A DNA stretch of 64,000 nt from Spirosoma endophyticum (GCF_900112365.1 NZ_FOLQ01000003.1:310001-374000), one strand, 5' to 3'. Numbered from the stretch's first letter, positions 1-9,207 are shown. Program-made: numbers and translations. The notes: a model not told the origin generated them from the sequence alone.

Positions 1-277
1 CAATCAGGATCTGGCTTCGGGGCGCTTCCAACTGCCCTCCACCCGTCGCTACGTCGTCGGAGCGCAGGTCGTTCAGGAAAAACCACTCCCGGCCAGTCAG
101 GTTCGCACTTTGCCAAATGGCATATACCGAATTGACACCTTTCAGCAATTCATCCGAAGTTTTGTAGTAGTTATCCGTAATAACCTGATTGGGATTCACT
201 TTATCGAGGCTGCTGGTGCTGCATCCGAAGAACAGCCCCATAGCCACTATACCCGTGGTCCAGTATGTAGATTTCAT
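1..277 (-). CDS. SusD/RagB-like outer-membrane lipoprotein, N-terminal part
   Basis: This is the N-terminal 92 codons of a SusD-family surface lipoprotein that would bind substrate and cap the SusC-like transporter encoded directly upstream. The ATG at 277-275 is followed by a short hydrophobic stretch and a lipobox ending GLFFGC, with the lipidated cysteine at residue 19. The sequence then reads SSLDKVNPNQVITDNYYKTSDELLKGVNSVYAIW, the usual SusD start in which the first TPR-like helices follow an acidic N-terminus. Only 25 bases separate it from the SusC stop, so the two are almost certainly cotranscribed. The frame runs off the window edge at position 1, so the ligand and its specificity cannot be judged. 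Confidence 0.88.
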   Translation of the reverse strand, partial: MKSTYWTTGIVAMGLFFGCSTSSLDKVNPNQVITDNYYKTSDELLKGVNSVYAIWQSANLTGREWFFLNDLRSDDVATGGGQLEAPRSQILI

Positions 278-302
278 AATGACTTTGTTTATATCTCGTT
301 CG

Positions 303-3300
303 TTAAAAACCAATTTGCAGCCCTACCATAAAGGAACGAGCCTGCGGAAACTGGCCATAGTCGATCCCATTGGTCAGCGTAGGATTCGTATTGCTGGTAC
401 GAGATCCGACTTCGGGATCATAGCCAGTATATTTTGTAAACGTCAGCAGGTTGGTAGATGCCAGATAAATCCGTGCCCGGCTGAGTGTTCCGCGCGAGAA
501 GGATTGCAAGACCGTAGCCGGTACAGAATAACCAATACTGAGGTTTTTCAGGCGCAGGTACGAACCATCTTCAATAAAGCGATCCGATGTGCGGGTGTTT
601 CCGTTGGGATCGCCGTCAACCGCGCGAGGCACGTCGGTACTGGTGTTGGTGGGTGTCCAGGCACGTAGCACGTCGGTACCCGCATTGAACAACCGCAGCA
701 TACCCTGTTCGAGGACTTTTACGCCGTTGTAAATCTTGTTGCCCTGCACACCCTGAAAGAACAGCGACAGATCGAACCCCCGATAATTGGCTGACAGGTT
801 TAGACCGTAGGTGAATTTTGGGAGAAAACTGCCCAGATTCACACGGTCACTGGCGTCAATTTTGCCATCGCCATTCGTGTCAACAAATCGGAGATCGCCC
901 GGCTGGGCATTGTCCTGCGTTGGTGCAGCTTTAACCTCATCCGCATTCTGGAAAATACCCGCAACCTTGTAGCCATAAAAGTACTGAATGGACTGGCCCG
1001 CTTCGGTCCGGGTAATGTCGCCCCCGCCGTAATCAGCATTGGCCCCGTTCAGCAGCGGAGATACCGTTGGCCCCAGACTCAGGACTTTATTACTGATAAA
1101 ACTAATATTGCCCGACGCGTTGAACCGCAGTGCACCTTTCGTTTTGTTATAGCCCAGCTGCATTTCCACACCATTATTCCGCATACTACCAACGTTCACA
1201 ATGGGCGATTGCGTGTAGCCGATGGAAGGAGCAATGGGCTGATTCAGGATCAATCCATCCGTATTCCGCTGATACACTTCGGCCGACAACGTAATACTGT
1301 TGCTGAACAAGCCCAGGTCCAGGCCGAAGTTGCTCATCTTCGTTACTTCCCAGCGTAAGTCGCTATTACCCAGTCGGTCGAAATACGTTCCCTGCGTCCG
1401 GCTGTCGCCAAAAATGGCGTTGGTGTTTTGAGAAACAGCTACCTGCCACGAGTAATCGCCTATCCCATTGAAGCCCATTGTACCATAACTGGCCCGCAGC
1501 TTTAACTCTGAGATGGCTGGTATATTTTTCAGAAAGGCTTCTTCGCTGACACGCCAGCCTGCCGATACCGATGGGAAATTACCCCACTTATTACCGGGTG
1601 CAAATCGCGACGATCCATCGCGACGGAACGACGCGCCTACCAGGTATTTGCCCGCATATTCGTAGTTGATACGTCCCAAGTAGGATTCCAGTACATTCTC
1701 TGACCGGGTACCACTCAAGCCTGCGCTGGTACTGACAATGCCGTTCAATTCGCGGATGGCATTTGACGTAGCCTGCCCAGTGCCAATAATTTCGAGACTC
1801 GTGCCCGCCTGCCGTTCGGCCACGACCACGGCGTTGACGGAATGTTTGCCAAATGCTTTCTCATACGTCAATTGGTTCGAGATCAGGGGAGATGCGTAGG
1901 TAAGACGGTCATCTGACAATTGAGCTAACGCACGAGCGTTGAAACTCTCGCTATAAATCGGCAGGAATGAGTAGGTTCGGGCCGTTACGTAGTCGATACC
2001 ACCACGCAGCCGGTACGTTAGTCCATCAATAATCTTGACGTCAATATAAGCGCTGCCCAGGATTTTCATCCGTTGCGTTTTACTTTGATCCTGTAGTGCA
2101 GCCCGCACAGGATTCTGCGGGTCAGTACCGTCTGAACCATCTGGACCACGATAACCGCCCAGCAATGTAGGATCTTCGATTGGCATGTACGGCGTCATGC
2201 GAATCATATTCTGAACCTGTGTTCGTCCACCCGCGCTTACTTCATTGAGTTTGTCATCGTATGAAAGAGTAAGCGTTTGCCCGAAAGAAAAACGTTTACT
2301 GATAGTATGATCGGAGTTGATGCGGAAGTTGCCACGCTTGTAGCCTGTACCAATCATGATTCCCTGCTGATTGAAGTAACCAACTGATGAATAGAAGCGT
2401 GATTTTTCGTTGCCGCCCGATAACTGCACGCTGTGCTGCGTAATCGGCGCGTTGCGGAAGACCGCTTTTTGCCAATCTGTGTCAGTCTGGGCGTAGGTTT
2501 GCGTCGCCCCGGCATAGATGGGCTGATTCAGGTTGCCAAACCGGGCCGGGATCGGCTGACCAGCATTGGTACGTAGTGCTGTGCCGAACTGGATATATTC
2601 ATCGCGATTCAGCAGATCGAGTTGCCGCCAGGCGGTTTGTGTACCCACGTAGCCATCGTAATTGACATGCAGTTTACCATCACCAGTTCCTTTTTTTGTG
2701 GTAACGATAATTACGCCGTTGGCCGCCCTGGAGCCATAGATTGCTGCCGATGAAGCATCTTTCAATACGTCTACTGACTCGATATCACGGGTATCGAAGT
2801 TGTTTAAATCACTCGTCGGAAAGCCGTCGATCACGTACAGCGGATTTGCGGCATAGTTGATCGAACCAATGCCCCGAATACGCACAATTGGGGTTTCGCC
2901 CGGAGAGCCGTTGCTGGTCACCGTTACCCCCGGCACACGTCCCTGAATGGCCTGCTCAACGCTGGGAACAGGCAATTGTGTGACTTCCTGTGAGGAGACC
3001 GACGATATTGCCCCCGTCACCGATGCCCGTTTCTGGGTACCGTAGCCTACAACAACGACTTCATTAATGGACTTGACATCGTCAACGAGCGTAATATTAA
3101 TCCGGCTGCGGTTCGCTACGGACACTTCCTGCGAGGCATAGCCCACAAAGCTGAACACCAGTGTGGCATTATTGGGCGCATTCAGGCTGTATTCGCCTGA
3201 TACATTGGTAGTTGTGCCCCGCGTTGTGCCTTTCACGACCACACTTACGCCAGGAATGCCCTGTCCACTTTTGTCAATCACCTTGCCTGTGACATCTTCC

Positions 3301-3797
3301 AAGGGTTGAGTTGATGTCATCGACCAGCCAATACGCTCTAACTTGTCAATTGTCCGGTTGGGCAGGGTCACGGCTTCGGTTGTTTGATCGGCATTGGTTT
3401 TGGTTTCGATCTGCTCAATTTTACGAAAAAGCCGTGGGCTCTTTTCCTTCGTTGGCACGATTGCATAAAACTTTGGCTGGACTTTTCGGTAAGTTAATCC
3501 TTTGCTAGTCAACAGGTTGGCTAGCTCTGTTTCCAGGTTCTCGCTATGCTGGTTAACCATAACCACTTTCGTGTTAACCAGGTTGGTCGGGTAAATGAAC
3601 GAAACACCATAGTATTTTTCAAGTTCACTTAAAGCACTTTTTAGAGTCAGCAAGCGCGTGTCGGCTTCCCGATTTTGATACGTAGTGTATCGACTGCTGG
3701 AGGCCAAAAGTTGCGCTTTCAGGGGCAGAACGCCAACCATAAGCAGCGATCCAAGCACAATTAGTTGTTTAGTCATGGTAAAAAAGGGTTGAGTCAT
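303..3797 (-). CDS. SusC/RagA-like TonB-dependent transporter with STN signalling domain
   Basis: An outer-membrane transporter of about 1164 residues that works with the SusD-like lipoprotein downstream. The order visible is a signal peptide (MTKQLIVLGSLLMVGVLPLKA), an STN domain (about residues 45-115) that would contact the FecR partner, a carboxypeptidase-regulatory-like domain (from DVTGKVIDKSGQGIPGVSV), a TonB-box/plug region (EVVVVGYGTQKR, then PLYVIDGFP and the SuscRag motif VLKDASSAAIYGSRAANGVI), and a large barrel ending in a terminal F. The ATG at 3797 overlaps the FecR stop as ATGA, suggesting translational coupling. A second ATG at 3776 sits directly before the signal peptide and is an equally good start. 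The open frame extends further upstream, but that part lies inside fecR and has no signal peptide. The substrate is unknown. Confidence 0.94.
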   Translation of the reverse strand: MTQPFFTMTKQLIVLGSLLMVGVLPLKAQLLASSSRYTTYQNREADTRLLTLKSALSELEKYYGVSFIYPTNLVNTKVVMVNQHSENLETELANLLTSKGLTYRKVQPKFYAIVPTKEKSPRLFRKIEQIETKTNADQTTEAVTLPNRTIDKLERIGWSMTSTQPLEDVTGKVIDKSGQGIPGVSVVVKGTTRGTTTNVSGEYSLNAPNNATLVFSFVGYASQEVSVANRSRINITLVDDVKSINEVVVVGYGTQKRASVTGAISSVSSQEVTQLPVPSVEQAIQGRVPGVTVTSNGSPGETPIVRIRGIGSINYAANPLYVIDGFPTSDLNNFDTRDIESVDVLKDASSAAIYGSRAANGVIIVTTKKGTGDGKLHVNYDGYVGTQTAWRQLDLLNRDEYIQFGTALRTNAGQPIPARFGNLNQPIYAGATQTYAQTDTDWQKAVFRNAPITQHSVQLSGGNEKSRFYSSVGYFNQQGIMIGTGYKRGNFRINSDHTISKRFSFGQTLTLSYDDKLNEVSAGGRTQVQNMIRMTPYMPIEDPTLLGGYRGPDGSDGTDPQNPVRAALQDQSKTQRMKILGSAYIDVKIIDGLTYRLRGGIDYVTARTYSFLPIYSESFNARALAQLSDDRLTYASPLISNQLTYEKAFGKHSVNAVVVAERQAGTSLEIIGTGQATSNAIRELNGIVSTSAGLSGTRSENVLESYLGRINYEYAGKYLVGASFRRDGSSRFAPGNKWGNFPSVSAGWRVSEEAFLKNIPAISELKLRASYGTMGFNGIGDYSWQVAVSQNTNAIFGDSRTQGTYFDRLGNSDLRWEVTKMSNFGLDLGLFSNSITLSAEVYQRNTDGLILNQPIAPSIGYTQSPIVNVGSMRNNGVEMQLGYNKTKGALRFNASGNISFISNKVLSLGPTVSPLLNGANADYGGGDITRTEAGQSIQYFYGYKVAGIFQNADEVKAAPTQDNAQPGDLRFVDTNGDGKIDASDRVNLGSFLPKFTYGLNLSANYRGFDLSLFFQGVQGNKIYNGVKVLEQGMLRLFNAGTDVLRAWTPTNTSTDVPRAVDGDPNGNTRTSDRFIEDGSYLRLKNLSIGYSVPATVLQSFSRGTLSRARIYLASTNLLTFTKYTGYDPEVGSRTSNTNPTLTNGIDYGQFPQARSFMVGLQIGF

Positions 3798-4783
3798 TGA
3801 ATGATAATTCGATTTGATTCCTGAGTGATATGCAGGTCGAATAGGGTAGCAAGGCCGTTGAGTATCGTTTGCATCGATTGATTTGGAATAGTACCAGATA
3901 CGGTCTGCCGTCGTAAATCGGGATCGGCGATAACCACCGTTACGCCGTAAGTATCTTCCAGCATCTGCGCTACCTCCAGCAAACTCGTCCCGTCGAACGT
4001 GAGCTTGCCAGTCTGCCAAGCCGATTGAGCCGATGCATCAACGCGTTTACGATAGTAAACTTTGGCTTTTACATCCGCGTAAAACAGGTCGCCGGGCCGC
4101 ATAACCAGTTTTTGTTTTGCCTGATCGCCCACATCAAGGCGGATTTTCCCATTATTCAGCACCACTTTTGACCGATTTTTACGGGCCATTACGTTGAATT
4201 GGGTTCCCAGCACTTCAATATTTAGTTTATTAGGAAGGTGGACTACAAATCGTTCGTGATTGCGCTGATGCGTTACCTGGAAAAAGCCTTCACCATCGAG
4301 CCAGACTTCGCGTGTTTGATGGCTGGACCATTGGGATGCATAGCGTAGGCGACTGTTGCCATTCAGCGTCACGGTCGAGCCATCGGGTAACGTTAGCTTA
4401 TCAATTTTGCCGAATGCCGTCTGATGAATTAATTCGGCAGGATTCAGGTATCGATACCCCCAGAAAGCACTAGTCGCTAGCAGGAGCGCTCCAACGAAAA
4501 TAGCCGCCCAGCGCATGGGTTGAGCCCAACTGTTTAAACGTCGTACAGGTACGTCATCTATTGAATCGGGAGTCATCCGCTGGCGAATGGCGTTCAGCAT
4601 CTGTTCTGCATTGGGGCCGGGAACGTTGGGTGGGGCGTGCCAATCAGCTTTGCCGAGTTGATCGTCGAGCCGATGCATCAGGTACGTGTGCCCTTCGCCG
4701 GTGTCGAACCAGTCTAATACGTGTTGGGCTTCCTCGGGCGTAACCTGATTCGCAAAATAGCGTTGTAGTAGTTGTTCGGTCAT
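3794..4783 (-). CDS. FecR-family anti-sigma factor
   Basis: A 329-residue inner-membrane anti-sigma regulator that would hold the adjacent ECF sigma factor and release it when the SusC-like transporter signals through its STN domain. The N-terminus (MTEQLLQRYFANQVTPEEAQHVLDWF) is the cytoplasmic sigma-binding region. A single membrane segment (WAAIFVGALLLATSAFWGY) lies near residue 100. The FecR domain follows (DKLTLPDGSTVTLNGNSRLRY ... WLDGEGFFQVTH), and the C-terminus has the DUF4974-type domain (LTFDGTSLLEVAQMLEDTYGVTVVI). I place the start at the ATG at 4783, because the longer frame adds only 13 unrelated residues. It lies 82 bases after the sigma gene and overlaps the transporter start by 4 bases. 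Confidence 0.93.
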   Translation of the reverse strand: MTEQLLQRYFANQVTPEEAQHVLDWFDTGEGHTYLMHRLDDQLGKADWHAPPNVPGPNAEQMLNAIRQRMTPDSIDDVPVRRLNSWAQPMRWAAIFVGALLLATSAFWGYRYLNPAELIHQTAFGKIDKLTLPDGSTVTLNGNSRLRYASQWSSHQTREVWLDGEGFFQVTHQRNHERFVVHLPNKLNIEVLGTQFNVMARKNRSKVVLNNGKIRLDVGDQAKQKLVMRPGDLFYADVKAKVYYRKRVDASAQSAWQTGKLTFDGTSLLEVAQMLEDTYGVTVVIADPDLRRQTVSGTIPNQSMQTILNGLATLFDLHITQESNRIIIQ

Positions 4784-4865
4784 TAAAGTATAGGAACATC
4801 CAGTATGCTCACTATACACCACACAGCATAAGAAGTATTATTGGAAACGAAAAAATAATTCAGGG

Positions 4866-5450
4866 TTAATTGCAAAAAGTAGCAACTAAAATAATCATAG
4901 CCTCAATGCCAGCATGTTGGCGTAAGTAGTCGCGGAGAAATCGACAAGCCTGATAATATTGAACTTTGACCGTATTGATGGAAATCTGGAGTTTCGACGC
5001 TACCTCTTCGTTTGACAGACCCTGTTCGGAACGTAGCATAAACACCAATCGCCGTTGTGCCGAGAGTTGGCGCAAGCCATCCCGAACCACCTTTGCATAG
5101 TCATTTAATATGAGCGTTTCTTCGGTTGTGGTATCAGCTTCGGGTTGAGTGGCGAGATGATTCAGGTGGCGCAGAATAGCGCGTTTATTATCGCGAATCA
5201 GATTCAGTACCTGATGACGCATGGCCGTTGCCAGGTAGTTTCTAACGGATTGGGATTCATCTAATTGAGCCCGGTTAATCCATAATTTCAGATAAACTTC
5301 CTGAAGCGCATCTTCGGCCAGCGCAGGGTCTTTAACGTACTGAATCGCAATACTATACAGATAATGGTAGTAGCGTCGAAACAACGTCTCGAACGCAACC
5401 TCGTCATGTTGTTTCAGGCGAAGCGCTAATTCCTTATCTGTCAGTTCCAT
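4866..5450 (-). CDS. ECF RNA polymerase sigma factor
   Basis: A 194-residue extracytoplasmic-function sigma factor. Region 2 is clear (FETLFRRYYHYLYSIAIQYVKDPALAEDALQEVYLKLW), as is region 4 (LRQLSAQRRLVFMLRSEQGLSNEEVASKLQISINTVKVQYYQACRFLRDYL) with its helix-turn-helix. It is first in a sigma, FecR, SusC, SusD order on the minus strand, the classic trans-envelope regulated uptake locus of Bacteroidota, so it most likely drives the transporter genes downstream. The C-terminus ends in a hydrophobic stretch (IEAMIILVATF), a feature also seen in the second ECF sigma of this type at 54930. A -7-like element lies about 70 bases upstream. Confidence 0.94.
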   Translation of the reverse strand: MELTDKELALRLKQHDEVAFETLFRRYYHYLYSIAIQYVKDPALAEDALQEVYLKLWINRAQLDESQSVRNYLATAMRHQVLNLIRDNKRAILRHLNHLATQPEADTTTEETLILNDYAKVVRDGLRQLSAQRRLVFMLRSEQGLSNEEVASKLQISINTVKVQYYQACRFLRDYLRQHAGIEAMIILVATFCN

Positions 5451-5518
5451 AGTGTTCGCTGAGGGAGGATCTGCTCAGGGCGATAGGCAAAAACCATGAT
5501 TTGAATCGTCAGTATCAA

Positions 5519-5526
5519 CAAATGTA
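5519..5526 (-). promoter_or_regulatory. Candidate -7 element upstream of the ECF sigma gene
   Basis: On the minus strand the bases read TACATTTG, an exact match to the Bacteroidota -7 consensus TAnnTTTG, about 70 bases before the sigma start codon. No clear -33 TTG is seen at the expected distance, so this is only a moderate call. Confidence 0.4.
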
Positions 5527-5623
5527 AAAAAGAATTGTCCAGGTTAGGAAAAGAATACTTTTTATTTGGTGGGTGCAATGCTAAACTTGCATTGGCAATA
5601 CGTTCTATGGTTTCTTTATTTAT

Positions 5624-8050
5624 ATGCACTACACGAAGGCTATACTTGTATCCGTATCAACAGTAGCACTTATTTGGGCCCTCAACCGTCCCTGGGGTAG
5701 CATTCCGGCGTTTGGACCATTACTGAGCCCATTTGTTGGCTTCTGGCAGAATGCCGAAACAATTAATACGGCCGATGAAGACGTAATACTCAAGGGTACA
5801 GAAGCGCCCGTCACGGTTATTTTTGATGATCTGGCTATTCCGCACGTATTTGCTCAGAATGACCACGATGCCTATTTTGCGCAGGGCTATCTTACCGCCC
5901 GCGACCGGCTCTGGCAAATGGAGTTTCAGACTCATGTCGCTGCTGGTCGGCTTGCCGAACTGGTGGGCGAGCGGGCGCTTCCGCTTGATAAGTTCAATCG
6001 GGAGATTGGCATGGTCTACGGCGCTGAGCAGGCCGAGAAAGCCATGCTCAGCGATCCTAATTCAAAGCTAATTGCTGAAGCCTATACGGCTGGAGTAAAT
6101 GCCTGGATCTCAAACCTGAGTCCTGCCAATTATCCTATAGAATATAAATTGCTGGGGTACACGCCCGAGCCCTGGACAACGTTGAAATGCGCCCTGTTGC
6201 TCAAAGCGATGACCAGTACGTTGGCCAGTGGCGCCGATGATCTTCAAATGAGCAACGTCCGGCGTGTGTTTGGGGCCGCCGTTACCAATGACCTCTTTCC
6301 TGACTACCCCGATCATGAAGACCCAATTATTCCCCCCGGTACTAAATGGGAGTTTAAACCATTGAACATACCGGATTCAGCAGATTCGTTGCCGATCAAC
6401 GAGCCTCTTGCCCTGAACTGGCCTGCGCGCGACCCGGCCATCGGCAGCAATAACTGGGCCGTTGGGGCACAGAAATCAGCAACGGGTTACCCCATACTCG
6501 CCAATGATCCGCACTTAACGCTTAGTTTGCCCTCGATCTGGTACCAGATTCAACTGGTTTCGCCTACGATGAATGCCTGCGGTACGTCGTTGCCGGGGTC
6601 GCCAGGCGTAATAATCGGGTTCAATAAAGACATTGCCTGGGGCGTCACGAACGTTGGTGCCGACGTACTGGATTTTTATAAGATCCGTTTCCGGGATGCC
6701 AGCAAGCAGGAATACCTGCACGGTGGAAAGTGGAAGCCAGTTCACCGTCGGCTGGAAGTGATCAAAGTAAAAGGTAAGCCAGATATTATTGATACAGTTT
6801 ATTACACGCACCACGGCCCAATTGTCAATCAGGCAGGCCAACGAGGGTTTCGGGCTAATATTCCGTCGGGTTACGCGGCTCGCTGGATTGCGCACGAACC
6901 TACGAATGAACTCCGGGCCTACTATTTATTGAACCGGGCCAAAAATTACGATGACTACGTAGCGGCTCTGGCTTATTATGGGGCACCCGCTCAAAATTTT
7001 GTCTTCGCGGATGTTAACAAAGACATCGCCATTTCGCCCAATGGTAAATACCCATTGAAATGGAGAGAACAAGGCAAGTATTTGCTCGATGGTACGAATC
7101 CCGCTCACGATTGGCAGGGCTGGATTCCACCCGCTCAAAATCCCCGTGTTAAAAATCCACCGAGAGGCTTTGTGAGTTCAGCCAATCAATTCTCTACCGA
7201 TCCAACCTATCCTTATTATATAAATTGGCAGTTTGCTCCCGCCGAACGCGGTATGCGTATTAATCAGCGGCTGACGGCTATGCCACGCGTTACGGTCGAT
7301 AGCATGCGTCAGTTGCAAAATGACTTGTATAATCTTCGAGCGGCTACAACGCTGCCTGCGCTTCTCCCCGCCTTAAAAGCCTCTGAATTAAAAGGCGAAT
7401 ATGCGAAAGCGCTAAATACATTGACTATCTGGACGTATCAAAATGATACGAGTTCGATTGGGGCCACGATTTTTACCGAATGGAACCGTCAATTGATGGA
7501 TGCTATCTGGAAAGACGAGTTTGATCGTGGCGATACATTATTGACGCGTTTACCCAGTTTCGATCGAACGATGCAGCTCATTCAACGAGATTCTACTTCT
7601 CATTGGCTTGACAATGTAAATACACCAGCTCACGAGTCATTATCCGACGTATTGATCCAGAGCTTCCGAACTTCCTGTGACACGCTGGCTAAAAAGCATG
7701 GCCCCATTGGCCCAGCCTGGGCCTGGGGGAAACATAAGGCTACTTCGATCCGGCATCTGGTGCCTGGTTTGGATGCTTTCAGCGCACTAAATGTCCAGAT
7801 GGGAGGGGGAGCCGGGATTGTGAATGCTACGACCGAGCGTACGGGCCCATCCTGGCGCATGGTTGTTGAGCTGGGGCCGCAACCCAAAGCGTACGGCGTC
7901 TATCCGGGCGGGCAGTCGGGTAATCCGGGCAGTCCATATTATCAGGATATGATTGAAACCTGGCGAATGGGTAAGTTGAATGAGCTTCTCTTTCTACAAT
8001 CGGCGCAGGATAAAAATCCACGTATCAAACGAAGAATGATTTTGAAATAA
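5624..8050 (+). CDS. Penicillin acylase family hydrolase (Ntn amidase)
   Basis: An 808-residue precursor of the N-terminal-nucleophile amidase family (penicillin acylase, acyl-homoserine-lactone acylase and relatives). A single hydrophobic segment at the N-terminus (AILVSVSTVALIWAL) should send it to the periplasm. The alpha-chain signature is present (IPHVFAQNDHDAYFAQGYLTARDRLWQMEF). The predicted self-cleavage site is G274|S275 in the motif GSNNWAV, making Ser275 the nucleophile, followed by NDPHLTLSLPSIWYQI. The end of the beta chain (GGQSGNPGSPYYQDMIETWRMGK) is also typical. Length matches the family. The substrate cannot be read from sequence; quorum-signal lactones, beta-lactams and N-acyl amides are all known for relatives. 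It is divergent from the sigma operon and overlaps the next gene by one base. Confidence 0.93.
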   Translation: MHYTKAILVSVSTVALIWALNRPWGSIPAFGPLLSPFVGFWQNAETINTADEDVILKGTEAPVTVIFDDLAIPHVFAQNDHDAYFAQGYLTARDRLWQMEFQTHVAAGRLAELVGERALPLDKFNREIGMVYGAEQAEKAMLSDPNSKLIAEAYTAGVNAWISNLSPANYPIEYKLLGYTPEPWTTLKCALLLKAMTSTLASGADDLQMSNVRRVFGAAVTNDLFPDYPDHEDPIIPPGTKWEFKPLNIPDSADSLPINEPLALNWPARDPAIGSNNWAVGAQKSATGYPILANDPHLTLSLPSIWYQIQLVSPTMNACGTSLPGSPGVIIGFNKDIAWGVTNVGADVLDFYKIRFRDASKQEYLHGGKWKPVHRRLEVIKVKGKPDIIDTVYYTHHGPIVNQAGQRGFRANIPSGYAARWIAHEPTNELRAYYLLNRAKNYDDYVAALAYYGAPAQNFVFADVNKDIAISPNGKYPLKWREQGKYLLDGTNPAHDWQGWIPPAQNPRVKNPPRGFVSSANQFSTDPTYPYYINWQFAPAERGMRINQRLTAMPRVTVDSMRQLQNDLYNLRAATTLPALLPALKASELKGEYAKALNTLTIWTYQNDTSSIGATIFTEWNRQLMDAIWKDEFDRGDTLLTRLPSFDRTMQLIQRDSTSHWLDNVNTPAHESLSDVLIQSFRTSCDTLAKKHGPIGPAWAWGKHKATSIRHLVPGLDAFSALNVQMGGGAGIVNATTERTGPSWRMVVELGPQPKAYGVYPGGQSGNPGSPYYQDMIETWRMGKLNELLFLQSAQDKNPRIKRRMILK

Positions 8051-8487
8051 TGCGGCCGATCGGCGTTCCGATGGAAAGCCGCTTTTATAGACACCTTACT
8101 GCGGCTTTTAGCCGCGTTACATATATGATTGAAGTCCTGCTCATTGCCATACTCAGTTTAGTGGCCCAATTGGTACTCCCTTGGTGGAGTCTGGCTATCG
8201 TTTCTTTTCTCGTTTGCTTCTGGCGCAGTGAGAAGGCTGGACAAGCGTTTTTTTATGGTTTTTATGGCATTGCAGTCGTATGGTTGATTTACGCTTTGCT
8301 CATTCACTTCCGAACAGATGGAATTTTTACGGGGCGAATGAGTGAATTGCTTTTTAAAATGAACAGTAAAGTTCTACCAGGCCTTGTAACGGCTATTTTA
8401 GGTGGTTTAGTCGGTGGGTTGTCTGGGTTATCGGGATTCTATATCAAACAGGCAACTGGAAAACAAATTATAAATCATAGGACGTAG
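8050..8487 (+). CDS. Small integral membrane protein of unknown function
   Basis: No function recognised. The protein has up to 145 residues with about three to four hydrophobic segments (IEVLLIAILSLVAQLVLPWW, LAIVSFLVCFW, AVVWLIYALLIHF, and a glycine-rich VLPGLVTAILGGLVGGLSGL). The first ATG overlaps the stop of the acylase gene as TAATG. Internal ATGs at residue 8 and at 8125 (MIEVLLIAIL, giving 120 residues) are also possible; the last starts exactly at the first membrane helix and may be the real start. The overlap suggests cotranscription with the acylase, but nothing links the two functionally. Confidence 0.7.
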   Translation: MRPIGVPMESRFYRHLTAAFSRVTYMIEVLLIAILSLVAQLVLPWWSLAIVSFLVCFWRSEKAGQAFFYGFYGIAVVWLIYALLIHFRTDGIFTGRMSELLFKMNSKVLPGLVTAILGGLVGGLSGLSGFYIKQATGKQIINHRT

Positions 8488-8507
8488 CCGCAACGGCGCG
8501 GGGTAGC

Positions 8508-8541
8508 TTGTGCCAACCGTTCGTAATTTCCTCTACCTTTG
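8508..8541 (+). promoter_or_regulatory. Promoter of the OmpH/Skp-like gene
   Basis: A TTG at 8508-8510 and TACCTTTG at 8534-8541 are separated by 23 bases and match the Bacteroidota -33/-7 pattern. Transcription would begin near 8548. This argues for the GTG at 8576 as the start of the following gene rather than the upstream GTG at 8510. Confidence 0.6.
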
Positions 8542-8575
8542 TAAGATAAACTTGTCACTAACCAATCCGTTTACT

Positions 8576-9172
8576 GTGAAGAATGCCTCGTTAGTTCTGA
8601 ATGTCGTCCTGACAATTGCCGTAGCCGTTCTGTATTATTTACATTTTAAAGACCGCCAGCCCGAAGCGGCTTCTCCTGTAAAAACACCAACCGAAGCGAA
8701 AGGCAGATCTATTGTGTACGTGAACGTCGATTCACTATTAACCAAATACGACTATTTTAAAGATACTCAGAAAGTACTCGAAAGTAAGCGGTTCCAATTA
8801 GAGAATGATCTTGCTGGAAAGGGTCGGAATCTGCAAAATAAAGTAGCGTTCTTTCAACAGCGGGCTGCTACGATGACGCAGGAGCAAGGCCGGGCAACCG
8901 AAGCTGCTCTTCAGAAAGAGCAGCAGGATATTCTGGCTTATCGCGAACGGGCGGCCCAAAATCTGGCTGCTGAAGAGCAAAGCAAAAACAAGCAGTTATA
9001 CGATCAGATCTACGATTATCTGAAGAAGATAAACGGTCAGAACAAATACGAATTCGTGTTGGGGTACACAAAAGGGGGTGGCATCCTGTTCGCCGACCCA
9101 TCGGTTGATCAGACGAAAGCGATTCTGGATGGTCTGAACAAAGAATATACCGCCAAACAAACGAAAAAATAA
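8576..9172 (+). CDS. Skp/OmpH-family periplasmic protein
   Basis: A 198-residue protein with one N-terminal hydrophobic segment (LVLNVVLTIAVAVLYYL), then the OmpH pattern: IVYVNVDSLLTKYDYFKDTQKVLESKRFQLENDL, a long charged coiled coil (about residues 70-150), and a C-terminal FVLGYTKGGGILFADPSVDQTKAILDGLN. Family members are periplasmic chaperones for outer-membrane proteins. The start is a GTG at 8576: the frame is open further upstream, but the promoter lies there and no ATG is available before the hydrophobic segment. A strong hairpin terminator follows 35 bases after the stop. Confidence 0.87.
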   Translation: MKNASLVLNVVLTIAVAVLYYLHFKDRQPEAASPVKTPTEAKGRSIVYVNVDSLLTKYDYFKDTQKVLESKRFQLENDLAGKGRNLQNKVAFFQQRAATMTQEQGRATEAALQKEQQDILAYRERAAQNLAAEEQSKNKQLYDQIYDYLKKINGQNKYEFVLGYTKGGGILFADPSVDQTKAILDGLNKEYTAKQTKK

Positions 9173-9207
9173 CCTTTTCCGGCTGCATCAGTGGCCTCTG
9201 ACAATAA

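Noticed and set aside
189-668. 159-codon plus-strand frame across the SusC/SusD junction
   Set aside because: Overlaps two clear minus-strand genes; composition is that of a shadow frame.
3798-4019. In-frame N-terminal extension of the SusC-like transporter
   Set aside because: It lies wholly inside the fecR gene, has no signal peptide, and the better start overlaps the FecR stop codon.
8087-8115. GCGGCT/AGCCGC hairpin near the start of the small membrane gene as a terminator
   Set aside because: Short stem, only a TTT loop, no T-run after it; may only bear on choice of start codon.
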